From positions 23,783,043 through 23,847,042 of the forward strand of contig NC_079516.1 in assembly GCF_000801105.2 (NCBI RefSeq): a DNA stretch of 64,000 bases. Reading direction: 5' to 3'. Within the stretch, counting starts at the first letter, position 1; the number at the start of each line of letters is the position of its first letter. Below the pieces are notes generated by a model. The model was given only the letters and a program-made list of their open reading frames with translations, had not been told where the DNA came from and did not search any database. The stretch is from Raphanus sativus (lineage: Eukaryota > Streptophyta > Magnoliopsida > Brassicales > Brassicaceae). A program made the translations under genes and the position numbers. Shown here in pieces: positions 24,827-35,681 of this stretch.

Positions 24827-25518
24827 CTAGATTTTGACCCGCGCTTTGGAAGCGCGGAATATTTTACGATAAAAAAATTCACTAATAACTTAACAAATAT
24901 TTTGGTAATTTTTAAAGAGTGTGTATTTAAAATATTTTTGCATTTAAATCAGTTTTTTTTAAATTCAACCCGATTGTGATTATACAGGTTAATCCGGAGA
25001 TCTGACAATTCAATTTAGGTTTCTAAAATATTCATATTAAAAAAAATCAGTAAAATCCGAGACTAACCGATTGAACTGATGGATGACCGATATGTAATCT
25101 AATTGAATTTAAATTGTAATAGTTTCATAATTTGTAATCTTATAATCTAAATTTTAAAGTTCATTATTTTGCAATTTATGAAATTATGACATTTCTACAA
25201 AATTTTAAAGAGAAAATGATAGATATAAAATAAATAAGATTAATTATTTTATTGTTTGGAAATATTAATAGTAGTATAAAAAATATATTGTTTGGAAACA
25301 TTGATAGTAGTATAAAGAAATAAGTATATTGTTTGGAAACATGGACAGTAGTATAAAGAAAGAAACATTAGTGATTTAATGTAGGTTTAACTATAAAGTA
25401 TAAATGTGTATTTAATTTAAAAACTTACAAAATAAATGTTAGGTCCAACAGAATGTTTCTGTTTTAATAAGATAGATAAAGGGCAGAATCCTATTAGGGA
25501 TTCTGCTTTAATAGTATA
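24827..25518 (-). mobile_element. Non-autonomous Helitron, second of an end-to-end series
   Basis: The minus-strand 3' terminus has the hairpin CCGCGCTTCCAAAGCGCGG followed by GTCAAAATCTAG at 24827. The opposite end near 25518 reads, on the minus strand, TATACTATTAAAGCAGAATC, the usual start of Brassicaceae Helitrons without its leading TC. It abuts the 3' CTAG of the next element directly. Internally, 'ttgtttggaaacat' type motifs are repeated near 25255, 25290 and 25330. No gene is seen. Confidence 0.65.
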
Positions 25519-27647
25519 CTAGATTTTGATCCGCGCTTTGAAAAGCGCGGGACTATTTTTTGTTTTACGAACATTTAAAAAAATAGATTATTTATATATT
25601 TTATATAATTTTAGACAATTTAAAATAAATTATATTTTAGTATAATTTATCTATATTTAGTTTAGTACAGATTTATGATTTATCTTTATGTGCAATGTGC
25701 ATTTTTTAATTTAATTGTTTTTATTAGAACTATATTTTTGGAGTCGAGAAGAATTTCTTTCTACTATCTTTAAGAATATTTTAACTGAGTTGTTTAAAAT
25801 TTGTAATATATATGTTTTTTTCAATGTTCAATTTTTTGTGCTGGTAGCTTATATTATATATATGTGTATTTATATAATTAATCAATTTAAATCTTTATAT
25901 TATTATAAAATTATTTTTATCACATTAATGTAACACAATTTATAACTCTTTCATTTCTATGTTGGACCATTTTTTAACTTAGGGTCTGACTGGTGTAACC
26001 GCAGCGGTTGCGGTTGCGGTTGCGGGAGTTTGCGGGTGCGGATTGTTGCGGTTTTAAGCGTTTTCTAGAGATTTGTACGACTGGTACAACTGTTAGAAAT
26101 TGTTGCGTTTGCGGGACTCTCATGACTGGTAAGCTACCAAACGCAATATCTGTTAAATAATAATTTAACAATATTTACATTTTATGTAATTATAAAAAAT
26201 ATTAAAAGTCATAATAATATGATAAATATAAAATTTATATTTATAAAATCATATTATTCAATTTTAAAAATTTATAGAAAATAATTTAGTTTTGAATTTT
26301 TATAATATAAATTGAAATATAATATGAATACATTTTACAATTTCTATTATTTCAATTGAAAATTTTTATCGGATATTTTACTATTATTTTTTATTTATTT
26401 TGTTTTTAAAGAAAAAAATTTACCCTCCCGCAACCGCCCGCAACCGCAAACGCTAGCTGGAACCAGCTTTTGATTTTAAGAGGTTCGGAGCGGTTTGAAG
26501 CGATTTGTAGCGTTTTCTGTGATTGTTTCGAAACGCCAACAACCGCTATGAACTGCAAAAGCTGCGTTTGCGGGTGGTAGCAGGAAAACCAGTCAGCCCT
26601 TAAACTGAGAATTTTCCTTCGTTTGTTGGTCAATAAAATAATACACATTAATGGTATAAATCTGTTAAACGAAATCACAAATATTTAGGTATGTAAGTTA
26701 CTATAGTATAGGGGAATTGTAATATTTTCAATTGAACGTCTATTTGAACGTGTGGTTAATATATGATGTTGCCCAATATTCTGAAACTATACATAGTAGA
26801 ATTTAATATATATAGTGTTACCTAAGTTATTATAATATACTATAGATTTGACCGTGTATGGTGTAGTAATATATACACTATTGCCCAAACTTTTCTGAAA
26901 TCTTACATATTAGAAGTTATGGAAGTTAGTATATATCTTTACTAAATCTAAATATACTATAGATTTGACCGTGTATGCTTAATATATGATTTCAGAATAT
27001 TAGATTTGACCGTGTGTGGTTAATATATGATTTCAGAATTTAATATACAATTGATTTGACCGTGTATGGTGTAGTAATATATATGCTATTGCCCAAATTA
27101 TTCTGAAATCTTACATATTAGAAGTTATGGAAGTTAGTATATATCTTTACTAAATCTTTTCGGTTAAAATTGTTTTTACTATAACTGAAATAGGAAATAA
27201 ATTTAAGTTCGTTGTTATTTTGAATTAGTTAATTTTTAGTTACAGATTTGTGATTTTTTCTTTGTGATGAACGAACATCAAACATCTATACTAAAATGAT
27301 TGTTGGGTTTTTAACCCTTTTTGGAATCCCTAAATGAAATTATCTCTCCTTATACATCAAACATTATTGACTTATTATAAAAGGTTTACACTAAAAACAG
27401 GGTTTACATATTAGATTCATCTTTTAGGTTCACACTTGATACATTGATTTATCATGTTATTATATAGTTGAAGAGCTGATTGTAATATGTGGATGTGTTG
27501 TCCACGTATATTAAATGAGAGAATCAAGGAAGAAAATCATGTGTTTATCGAATAATTAATGGAGATTTTATTTAATTATGTTAAATTAAAATTAGTGAAT
27601 GGCATTGGTTTGTAATCCTATGAGAGATTCTACTTTAATAGTATAGA
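25519..27647 (-). mobile_element. Non-autonomous Helitron carrying a MITE
   Basis: The 3' terminus on the minus strand has the hairpin CCGCGCTTTTCAAAGCGCGG, then ATCAAAATCTAG ending at 25519. The 5' terminus near 27647 starts TCTATACTATTAAAGTAGAA. The bases just outside are A and T, the Helitron insertion site. It contains a hAT-like MITE (25981-26600) and repeated 'gatttgaccgtgtatgg' motifs at about 26845-27070. No helicase or other gene is seen. Confidence 0.7.
25981..26600. mobile_element. hAT-like MITE rich in ccgcaa/gcggtt motifs
   Basis: The ends are inverted: left AGGGTCTGACTGGTGTAACC and right, on the other strand, AAGGGCTGACTGGTTTTCC. Both are followed by runs of 'gcggttgcgg' or 'cccgcaaccgc'. 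Imperfect 8-base flanks (ttaactta / ttaaactg) are compatible with a degraded hAT target duplication. It lies inside a Helitron, so it inserted later. Confidence 0.6.
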
Positions 27648-27721
27648 TATTTATGGTTAGTTTAATAAAAAAAAATTTATATATATTTAAATGGACCAAC
27701 ATATTTTTCTAGGGATTCTAA

Positions 27722-27870
27722 AAATGATTGTGGTGATAACATATGGCTAAAAAATGTTATAATACTTCTCTTTTAATATACAGGGTTTGTATGGGATTCG
27801 AACTCTAAATTTTGGTGTAGAAATCATTAAATCTTAACCACTAGGACAGTACTTCCACAATCGATATTAA
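27722..27870 (-). repeat. tRNA-derived SINE-like fragment
   Basis: On the minus strand an A-box-like motif (CCTAGTGGTTAAG, about 27851-27839) and a B-box (AGTTCGAATCC, about 27808-27798) are spaced as in tRNA-derived SINEs. The 3' part is AT-rich. It is not a folding tRNA. Boundaries are approximate. Confidence 0.45.
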
Positions 27871-28240
27871 TATTTAGAATTGTATTTTTATGGCCATGTG
27901 TCTATGTTTGATTCAAATTAATTGCTATTAATATATTATCAATATCTTTTATGAAATTTTCTTGGACAAAATCCTTGAAAAGAAATTAAAATATTATATT
28001 TTTTCCAAAATACATATTTAATAACAATAGTGATATATTTTCATAATTGTTATTTTAGCTTCTACAATGTAATTTGCACAAACGGTTTAGAGTAGAACAT
28101 CATTTAAAAATCCAAGATGTTGTCTGATCTAGGGGACAAGGCTTGTTCTCAACTAAAACAATCTCTGATGGTACACAAAAAAAAAATCTCTATATTTCAC
28201 TTTAAAATAGAGTAATTTTATTATAGAGTTGAATTTGCTC

Positions 28241-30888
28241 TTTGTTGGTCTTTCCGTCTTAAAGTTGAAAGACCAACACGGATGTCGGAGCTTAGGCCAA
28301 TAAGTCTGTGTAATGTGGGTTATAAAATTATTTCAAAGGTGTTATGTCAACGGTTGAAGTCCTGTCTCCCTGCTCTCATCTCGGAAACACAGTCGGCTTT
28401 TGTGGCTGGGCATTTGATCTCTGACAATATATTGATTGCACAAGAGATGTTTCATGGGTTAAGGACCAATAAGGCTTGTCAAAATAAATTTATGGCCATA
28501 AAAACGGATATGAGCAAGGCTTATGACAGAGTGGAATGGAGTTTTATTCAAGCATTACTCCAAAAAATGGGGTTTGATCACCATTGGATCCAACTGATGA
28601 TGGAGTGTATATCTTCGGTCCAATACAGAGTTTTACTAAACGGACAACCACATGGACAAATTATTCCAAATAGAGGATTACGGCAGGGAGATCCTTTATC
28701 TCCTTATTTGTTTATTATGTGTACGGAAGCACTAATAGCAAATATAAAAAAGGCGGAAAGGGACAAAAGATTAACCGAGATAAAGGTGGCGAGAGCCTGT
28801 CCTTCAATTTCACATTTGCTTTTTGCGGATGATAGTATTTTCTTCTGTAGAGCGCAGAAAGAGGAATGCGAGGCTATTTTGGTAATTCTAAAGGATTATG
28901 AAAAGGTTTCGGGACAGCAGATCAACTTCCAGAAATCGTCGATTCAGTTTGGTCACAAAATTGACGAGGCTACTCGTCAAGAACTTAGAGACTTTTTGGG
29001 AATTCAAAATCTGGGAGGCATGGGCACATATTTGGGGATCCCAGAAAGTCTGGGAGGATCCAAGATCCAAGTTTTTCGATTTGTTCAGGAAAGGCTAAAC
29101 AACAGAATAAATGGGTGGACCTTCAAATTTTTTAGCAAAGGAAGAAAGGAGGTAATTATAAAGTCGGTAGCCACCGCCTTGCCCAATCATATTATGTCTT
29201 GCTATCGGATCCCAAAAACGGTGGCAAAAAAGCTTACCAGTGCGGTGGCACAGTTTTGGTGGAGCCCTAGTGGCAACACAAAAGGATTGCATTGGAAATC
29301 ATGGGATAAGGTTTGTGTCGCTAAGGAAGATGGGGGTCTCGGGTTTAGAGACTTCACAGATTTCAACACAGCTATGCTTGGTAAGCAACTGTGGAGGTTA
29401 ATAGAGAAACCAAATACTCTATTTTCTCGTGTCTTTAAAGGTCGATATTTCAGGAACGCTTCACCCCTGGAACCGATCAGATCATACTCGTCCTCCTATG
29501 GTTGGCGCAGTATAATCTCTGCTAGATCTCTGGTTAGCAAAGGACTAATCAAAAGGGTGGGATCAGGATCAACCATATCAGTATGGAATGATCCCTGGCT
29601 CCCAACCAACCGCCCGAGACCAGCAAATAAAAAACAAAATATTCTTCTACCAAATCTTACGGTTGACAGTCTCATCACTGACAGCTCACGATCATGGAAC
29701 TTAACGGCTTTACAGGAACTATTGGAACCCGAGGATGTAAAGATTGTAGCAAGCATACCTTTAAGTAGGACTCAAACAACTGATCGGGATGGCTGGCACT
29801 TCACGAAAAATGGAAAATATACGGTTAAATCAGGATATCAACTGGAACGGGCATACCCAGACCGAGGCGGTGGGATAATGGAGTTCGGACCCACTGTTAC
29901 TGACCTAAAAGCTAATTGCTGGAAAGTGCGGTGCCCACCGAAAATGAAACACTTTCTATGGCAATTGTTATCAGGATGTATAGCAGTAAAGAAAAATCTA
30001 AAAGAAAGAGGTCTTAAAGGGGATATTGGTTGTGATAGATGTGGCGCATCCGAGGAATCCATAAACCATGTTTTCTTTGAATGTCCACCAGCGGTTCAAG
30101 TTTGGGCGCTATCAAATATTCCAACGCATCCAGAAAGCTTTCCAGGACAATCTTTGTTTGTCAACATGGATCATTTATTTTGGAGGGTCCAACCAACAAT
30201 GGAAGATCATCACTTTGCGTGGATACTTTGGTACATATGGAAAGGGAGGAATAATAAAGTATTTAGTAATTTAGACATGGACCCAAGGGATACTCTTAAA
30301 CTGGCTATGACTGAGGCGGTACTTTGGAAGGATGCCCAGAAAGAAATAGAACAGAAACAGGAGCATGTGGTACAAACAACTGGTTTAACTATACCGAATA
30401 GATCAGGACGCTGGTGCTTCACTGATGAATCATGGAAAGCGGGGGATACCTTCTCAGGACATGGATGGTATAGCACTTTGGAAGGGTTTGAAGGATTATT
30501 GGGGGCACGAAATACAAGGGCTAGTCAATCCCCTTTACATACGGAAGTTGAAGCTCTTATTTGGGCGATGGAATGCATGAGGAATTTACGGCAATATAAT
30601 GTTACTTTTGCAACGGATTGTTCTCAATTGGTGAAGATGGTTTCGGAACCAGAAGAATGGCCGGCTTTCGCAAATTATTTAGAAGACATCAGGAGTCTCA
30701 AAAGAAGTTTTCACAGCTCGAAGATTATTCATATATCAAGGACGCAAAACATCAAGGCGGATAGCTTAGCACGTGGTGTGAGGCAACAGACGTCGTTTAC
30801 CGTCCATATGGATACAGAGCACCCAATTTGGTTTACAGAGTCTATAGTCTATATGAGTCTGTAAAGTTGCCGACAAAAAAAAAAAAAA
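28241..30888 (+). mobile_element. 5'-truncated LINE with poly(A) and 16-bp target duplication
   Basis: A non-LTR retrotransposon copy flanked by a perfect direct repeat AGAGTTGAATTTGCTC at 28225-28240 and 30889-30904, with an A-run just before the right copy (about 30874-30888). The 5' part is missing: there is no endonuclease domain and the coding sequence starts within the linker before the reverse transcriptase. The first 37 bases contain an 11-bp inverted repeat (GTTGGTCTTTC at 28244-28254, GAAAGACCAAC at 28267-28277), suggesting a small foldback or template switch during integration. Perfect duplications and an undamaged frame mean a recent insertion. Confidence 0.93.
28282..30864 (+). 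CDS. LINE ORF2, C-terminal part: reverse transcriptase, zinc-binding region, RNase H
   Basis: The frame encodes 860 residues. It begins in the reverse transcriptase domain (RPISLCNVGYKIISKVL near residue 5; TDMSKAYDRVEW near 75; the catalytic FADDSIFF near 180). Next is a plant LINE zf-RVT region with CPPKMKHFLWQLL and the CDRCGASEESINHVFFEC cysteine/histidine cluster (about 555-610). It ends with an RNase H domain holding the acidic residues in FTDESWKAGD, HTEVEALIWAME and FATDCSQ, and a late SLARG. The full-length parent would have an apurinic-type endonuclease upstream, which is absent, so this copy cannot move alone. The frame is already open from 28261, in the sequence KVERPTR, typical of LINE sequence just before this point. 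It is read from a truncated copy with no promoter of its own. Confidence 0.93.
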   Translation: MSELRPISLCNVGYKIISKVLCQRLKSCLPALISETQSAFVAGHLISDNILIAQEMFHGLRTNKACQNKFMAIKTDMSKAYDRVEWSFIQALLQKMGFDHHWIQLMMECISSVQYRVLLNGQPHGQIIPNRGLRQGDPLSPYLFIMCTEALIANIKKAERDKRLTEIKVARACPSISHLLFADDSIFFCRAQKEECEAILVILKDYEKVSGQQINFQKSSIQFGHKIDEATRQELRDFLGIQNLGGMGTYLGIPESLGGSKIQVFRFVQERLNNRINGWTFKFFSKGRKEVIIKSVATALPNHIMSCYRIPKTVAKKLTSAVAQFWWSPSGNTKGLHWKSWDKVCVAKEDGGLGFRDFTDFNTAMLGKQLWRLIEKPNTLFSRVFKGRYFRNASPLEPIRSYSSSYGWRSIISARSLVSKGLIKRVGSGSTISVWNDPWLPTNRPRPANKKQNILLPNLTVDSLITDSSRSWNLTALQELLEPEDVKIVASIPLSRTQTTDRDGWHFTKNGKYTVKSGYQLERAYPDRGGGIMEFGPTVTDLKANCWKVRCPPKMKHFLWQLLSGCIAVKKNLKERGLKGDIGCDRCGASEESINHVFFECPPAVQVWALSNIPTHPESFPGQSLFVNMDHLFWRVQPTMEDHHFAWILWYIWKGRNNKVFSNLDMDPRDTLKLAMTEAVLWKDAQKEIEQKQEHVVQTTGLTIPNRSGRWCFTDESWKAGDTFSGHGWYSTLEGFEGLLGARNTRASQSPLHTEVEALIWAMECMRNLRQYNVTFATDCSQLVKMVSEPEEWPAFANYLEDIRSLKRSFHSSKIIHISRTQNIKADSLARGVRQQTSFTVHMDTEHPIWFTESIVYMSL

Positions 30889-31076
30889 AGAGTTGAATTT
30901 GCTCCAACAGTTCACTCTATAATAGAGTTACACTATTTTTAGAGTGGAAATTATATAGTACCATCGGAAATGCCGGAGAAGAAGTTGTCTGATCCAGGAA
31001 AATTGATGTGGTCTGAAGACAAACAACTTAATAAATAAACTTTTAGTTTGTCATCTGCATCCCATATAGTATAAGT

Positions 31077-31121
31077 TGCATCCCATAGTATAAGGCAAGA
31101 ATCATCACCAACACTGCAGAA
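31077..31121 (-). pseudogene. FVE: FVE/MSI4 exon fragment, copy A
   Basis: On the minus strand an acceptor-like 'cacaaaag' precedes a frame reading FCSVGDDSCLILWDA, a segment I recognise from the fifth or sixth WD repeat region of plant MSI4/FVE, a histone-binding WD40 protein of flowering-time and chromatin complexes. Homology stops after GATGCA at 31077. An imperfect duplicate (actatatgggatgcaga) follows, and then the MITE/LINE block. The fragment matches the sequence at 60.0-60.3 kb but lacks the Stowaway MITE found there. It is far too short to function. Confidence 0.7.
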
Positions 31122-31136
31122 CTTTTGTGCACTCTA

Positions 31137-31725
31137 CAACAAGGAAATTCACTAGAAGCTAATCAATATATAAATAAATAGTTATTTTATTAAAATTTAT
31201 ATTATCTACGGGTTACAGGCGAATATGAATGGAGTGGTTGTGAGTTCATGATTTTTTCTTAGCAGATCTTCAATTTTTTTTGTCAAAAGAATATGAGTCG
31301 ATCCATGAGTTAGCAGGTCATATGGGGCGAGTGGGTTAGCTGGTCATGTGGGGCGAGTTGACCAGCAAACTCAGCTGTATATTGGAATTTAAAATATCTC
31401 TCAGACCATATCGATTTACCTGGACCTCAGATCAGACAACCGTCTTCTCCTCTCTTCCCCCACCTCAAACACAAAACCAATTTGTTGTCTGTTTTCTTTT
31501 TGCATACTTACCAACCATCTTGACTTTATTTTTGTGTGTCCATATTTAGAATGGTTGTAAAAGTGTGTACGGTAAAATTTCAATTTAATTAATTGAAAAT
31601 GAAAAGTGAATTGATACAAGGGAGATCTCACTGATTACTCATCGCTTAAACGTTTTCACGAGACTCCACAAACATTATACGAGAGATTACTAGTTTCTAA
31701 GGTTTTTGGTGTGTTTTCTTTTTAG
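31137..31725. other. Intergenic DNA
   Basis: The part to about 31200 is shared with 60310-60360 (agttattttattaa) and belongs to the duplicated FVE block. The rest has a direct repeat 'ggtcatatggggcgagtggg'/'ggtcatgtggggcgagttg' near 31316 and 31342 and no gene that I can support. Confidence 0.45.
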
Positions 31726-32275
31726 AACATCTCCAACAGCCCTTTTATCTCTTTATTTTTTAAAGGTTTTTGTATTCCAACAGTTCATCATTCATTCAAA
31801 TTTTAAAAGGATAAATAATACACCTTCCAATTGAAAGAACATTATAGAGGTCTTTTAAAACACTGTTTACTTTTCACTTTAGTCATTTTATTTATATATG
31901 TTTAATGATTGTGTACTTATTATTTCTTATTTGACGTTCTACTATTATAATTATATTGACACTTAAATATTATAATTGTGGTCTTATAAAATTATTTTTA
32001 GATAATAATAATATATTAATAAATATTATATACCAATATATACTAATATTAATAAAAATATAATATAAACATATTATTTCACACAATATATTTCGAAAAT
32101 TTTACACAAATACAAAATTATAATACAATCATAATATTTTAAATCAAAATAAAAGTTACATAAACTGAAATATTACACACTAAAATATATCTTACAATAC
32201 TAATATTCAGGTAAATCCATAAGCTGAAATATTACACATTGAAATATATATTACAATACTAATATTAAGGTAAAT

Positions 32276-32527
32276 TTGGTCTTGAACCTCCAAAATCACC
32301 AAAGACAAGAATCATGTCGGAAAGATGTTGAACGAGCTTTTGGAGTTCTACAAGCCAAATTTGCTATCGTCGCAAAATTCCCATGTTATTGGAAGAAAGA
32401 GGTATTGCATGATATAATGACTTCATGTATTATAATCAATAACATGATAATTGAAGATGAACGAGATATCAATGCACCGATTCGAAATGCAAGACCGGCG
32501 CCACCAATAACGTTGAGATGGCCATAA
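32276..32527 (+). pseudogene. PIF/Harbinger transposase-derived fragment (ALP1-like nuclease C-terminus)
   Basis: The 83-residue frame contains RQESCRKDVERAFGVLQAKF and SCIIINNMIIEDERD. This is the end of the DDE nuclease domain of PIF/Harbinger transposases and of the domesticated ALP1/HARBI1-like proteins; the glutamate in DVERAFG is the third catalytic acid. The first two acids and the N-terminal two-thirds are missing, so this is a dead fragment. A Harbinger-like terminus (AACATCTCCAACAG) occurs nearby at about 31724-31740 and an inverted match (TGTTGGAGATGTT) at about 38048-38060. Whether these bound one large nested element is uncertain. Confidence 0.75.
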
Positions 32528-34050
32528 ACGAAGATATGCATTTTTAACAATTTTTAGCACGTAATCTTAGAATAAAAAAAAAAGAAAGCTCATTTATCAC
32601 TTAAAATGCTTTGATTGAGCATATTTGGGAGCATTACGAAAATAATCGTATTGATTAGTTTTGTATTATATATATATATATATATATTGTAATTTGAATT
32701 GTTTTATTATTATATGTAATTTTATGTTTTTTATCTTTATTATAAGTAACTAGGTGATTTTCCCATGCTCATGCACGGATATAAACATTTATGAAATAAT
32801 TAAATTATAAGAATTATTAGATATATTTTTTGTTTGTTTATAAGTATTAGATTATTTTGTAATTTATATTTATGATAAAAAATAAAAAAATTATTAAGTA
32901 TAATTATGTTACCATCTTAGTTAGATATGTGATTTCTATATATAATATGTCATATTAACTCAAATATATATTTTTGGTATATTGAGTTACTTTTATTCTT
33001 CAAATTGAGCAAGAATTTTTTGTTTATTTTCTTAATTATGTTAAAGTTGAATTACTGTTTTCTGAACTTCAAATAGTTCAGTTCATCCCCTATTTTTAAT
33101 CAATTTTCAGTTCATCCTTTTATATTTGCACATATATTTGTAAATTTTGTATCTCTGGTATATGTTGTTTCAGAAAAATAGGAAAAAATATTAAATAAAA
33201 GTTGCATTAGTACACAGAACTTGTATATTTGAAAATTCATGCACATTTATGAATATTAAAAATAATTAAATCATAACAATTGGTTGATTTGATATTTCGT
33301 ATTTTGATTAGTTTGGTAATTCATATTTTGCTATATTAGGTTGTATTTTTTTAAATCAAAAGATTTAATTAAAATTAGACTAAAATAAGAATAACATTAT
33401 TAGTTATATTTTTCTTGGATTGAATAATATATTTTGTAAGATTGCGTATAATTTGATATACGTTGTTTTGATAAAATTAAAAATATTGAAGTGTTAAAAA
33501 ATTCATAAGATAGTTACACCAAAAACTCATAATTTTTCTCCCCATCAATTTGCTTATATTTAGTTCAGATCAAGCAATATCAATAAATTTAATTTTCATT
33601 CTAACATTGTTTGAAATGTTTATTCAGTCTTCAGTTAATATTAATAAAAAAAAAGATATTATATGATATTTTTTTGCAAAAAAATAATTATTTAGCCAAA
33701 CTAATATTCATAGTAAAAAACTATTTTATTTTGTTTATTAGCCTCACATTTTAAATATGTATCTGGTTTTAAAATAGTCACAAATTTCTTTTTTGTGAAA
33801 ATGATATTAAATAATCAGTTTATGTTTGTTTAAAATTATTTTTAATCATTTTATAAAACATAACTATAATAAAATTATTATTGAATAATGATATCTATGT
33901 TATTTAATTTTCAATTTATTTTGTAAAGTATATCTTAAAGGTTATATATATATATATATATATTTCTTTTTTGTTAATAAAGAATAAAAAGAATAAAAAC
34001 TTTGTTTCTATATATAAATATATATATTTTGTAACACAAACTTATATTAA
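32528..34050. other. AT-rich intergenic DNA, possibly a decayed Helitron
   Basis: No gene is seen. At about 32750, 'actaggtgattttcccatgctcatgcacgg' has the shape of a degenerate minus-strand Helitron 3' end (CTAG, then a weak hairpin). TA runs occur near 32668-32687 and 33945-33962. Confidence 0.35.
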
Positions 34051-34056
34051 GAAAGC

Positions 34057-35577
34057 TCAAGGAGCAGCGTTTACAACTGAATCATAAAGTCTCGGAGTCT
34101 TGCTCGACGGTAGAAGGAAGCTAGAAAACAACACCGAACAACTAGAGATAAAACCATATAAGGGCGGGTCACGCTCAGCAAAATGAAGAAACCCAAAGAG
34201 AAGCTTCACTTTTGTTCCTATGGCGATTGTTCCGAAGAACTGATAGTCGATAACGACGTTGAAACACCTATATGAAGAGGTTGGAATGATGATTGGCAAG
34301 AGCTTTAGGTGAGAAGCACCAGATCCGTAGACAATATTGAGAGAACGAAGTCCTATTTGACTTGATTTGGCGCTGAAACAAGTACAATCCGCTTTAAACC
34401 CAAAGGAGCTTACCGAATAGACTAGGTGAATCTCAAACTCAAAGTTCACCTCCAAAGAGGCGCTTGGAGAAATGAGAATTGATGACAGAGCTGAAGGTTT
34501 AGGTGGATCTAAAACTCAGAACTCAACATTACCGTGTCGAGCCCAACAAGTTGTAACCGAAGACCTAAGCAGACAGTCATCACTCTCGTTCAACCAGAAT
34601 GTGTGTGAGCAAACATCGGATAAGCGGTATAAAGCTGTGGGGTGGATGGGTCTCCGTATAACAACTCCAGTGTGAAGGTCGCATAGATGACTTTGTGAGG
34701 AACCGTCGATGCTTGAGACGGCGTAATGTGATGGAAGCGCAGCGGTGATGAAGCTAATAAATCTGGCGAGTCCACATTCCTGCACAATAGTTCCAGCTAC
34801 AAGGAGATCGAGTAGGCCACAATTCCGGCTTTGTGAAGAACCGTCGATGCTTGAGACGGTATAGTGTGATAGAGACGCAGCTGTGAAAACTTCGTGGTGA
34901 ACTCTGGCGAAACAACACTCTTGCACAATATGTCCGGTGGTAACTAGGAGGCGGACATCTAATCGATGTAGTTTAGCTCCATAGAAACCTTGGTGGGATG
35001 GTGATTTTGAAAATGGGCGAGAACCCATACTGAAATTTCAAGCCCAAGTCCAAATAGGAGAAACTAGGTCACGTAGAACTTGGTCGGAGAGGAATATATC
35101 CTGTTCGCCGGTGAGCTCGAGTTTCTTTGTTGGATACACGAGACAAATTACCGGTGGGAAAAACTCTCATCCGAGCCCTACTTGTGCCGGTGGAGGCGTC
35201 GGTAAATCTAGTCGGTGGAAGGAAGAGACACGGCGGTGAGGAGTGACTAACAATGGAAGGTCAGGTTGTGTGACACACAGAGACGCGGTGGTGACGGAAC
35301 GGCGAAGAGATCCGGTGAGCCCACCCTTGAAATTAGCAGATCTGGTGGTTCCGTACCGACTGAAAGGATGAGCGGTGGAGAGGAAATGTGACGGAGAAGC
35401 GATGACGACGTGTGGAGCAGGCGAAGTGGCACTTGAACCAGCTCCGGTGAACCCCAAGCCCCAAACCAAGACGACGATGGCCTCGATAGCCGTTGGGGTT
35501 AGAGTCGAACCGAGGTGGTCAAGCGGAGAAGCAAACGGAAAGCGAGAAGCCAGAAGAAGCGAGAGTAGGAGAACCAT
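34057..35577 (-). pseudogene. Unidentified GC-rich gene-like block
   Basis: This block is much richer in GC than its flanks and keeps long minus-strand frames: 35577-35167, 35028-34516 and 34455-34057 (136, 170 and 132 residues), broken by stops and frame changes. The first begins with a hydrophobic leader (MVLLLSLLLASRFPFASP) that could be a signal peptide and is serine/threonine/proline-rich. The second holds an internal duplication: IVQEC..ARF/ARV..FTAASLSHYTVSSIDGSSQS appears twice about 45 residues apart. The third is hydrophobic without known motifs. I do not recognise the family. It may be a fragmented gene carried by a larger transposon, since it lies between Harbinger-like ends. A plus-strand reading is also open in places (35375-35797) but is less regular. 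Confidence 0.35.
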
Positions 35578-35681
35578 GGTTCAGGGGAACAGAGGCAACA
35601 CCGGCGAGCTAGTCTGCCGCCGCCGGCGTCGGAAAACGAAGTTGACGGCGCCTCCTCGATTTGTGTGTCTAATTATTAGAA

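Larger units (their letters stand above)
28163..30966. mobile_element. MITE-like element split by a LINE insertion
   Basis: The outer ends are inverted: left 'gatggtac' near 28167 and right 'gtaccatc' near 30957, each followed inward by 'actcta/tagagt' rich arms. Without the LINE (28241-30888) and one target copy the element would be roughly 155 bp. Family not assigned. Confidence 0.5.
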
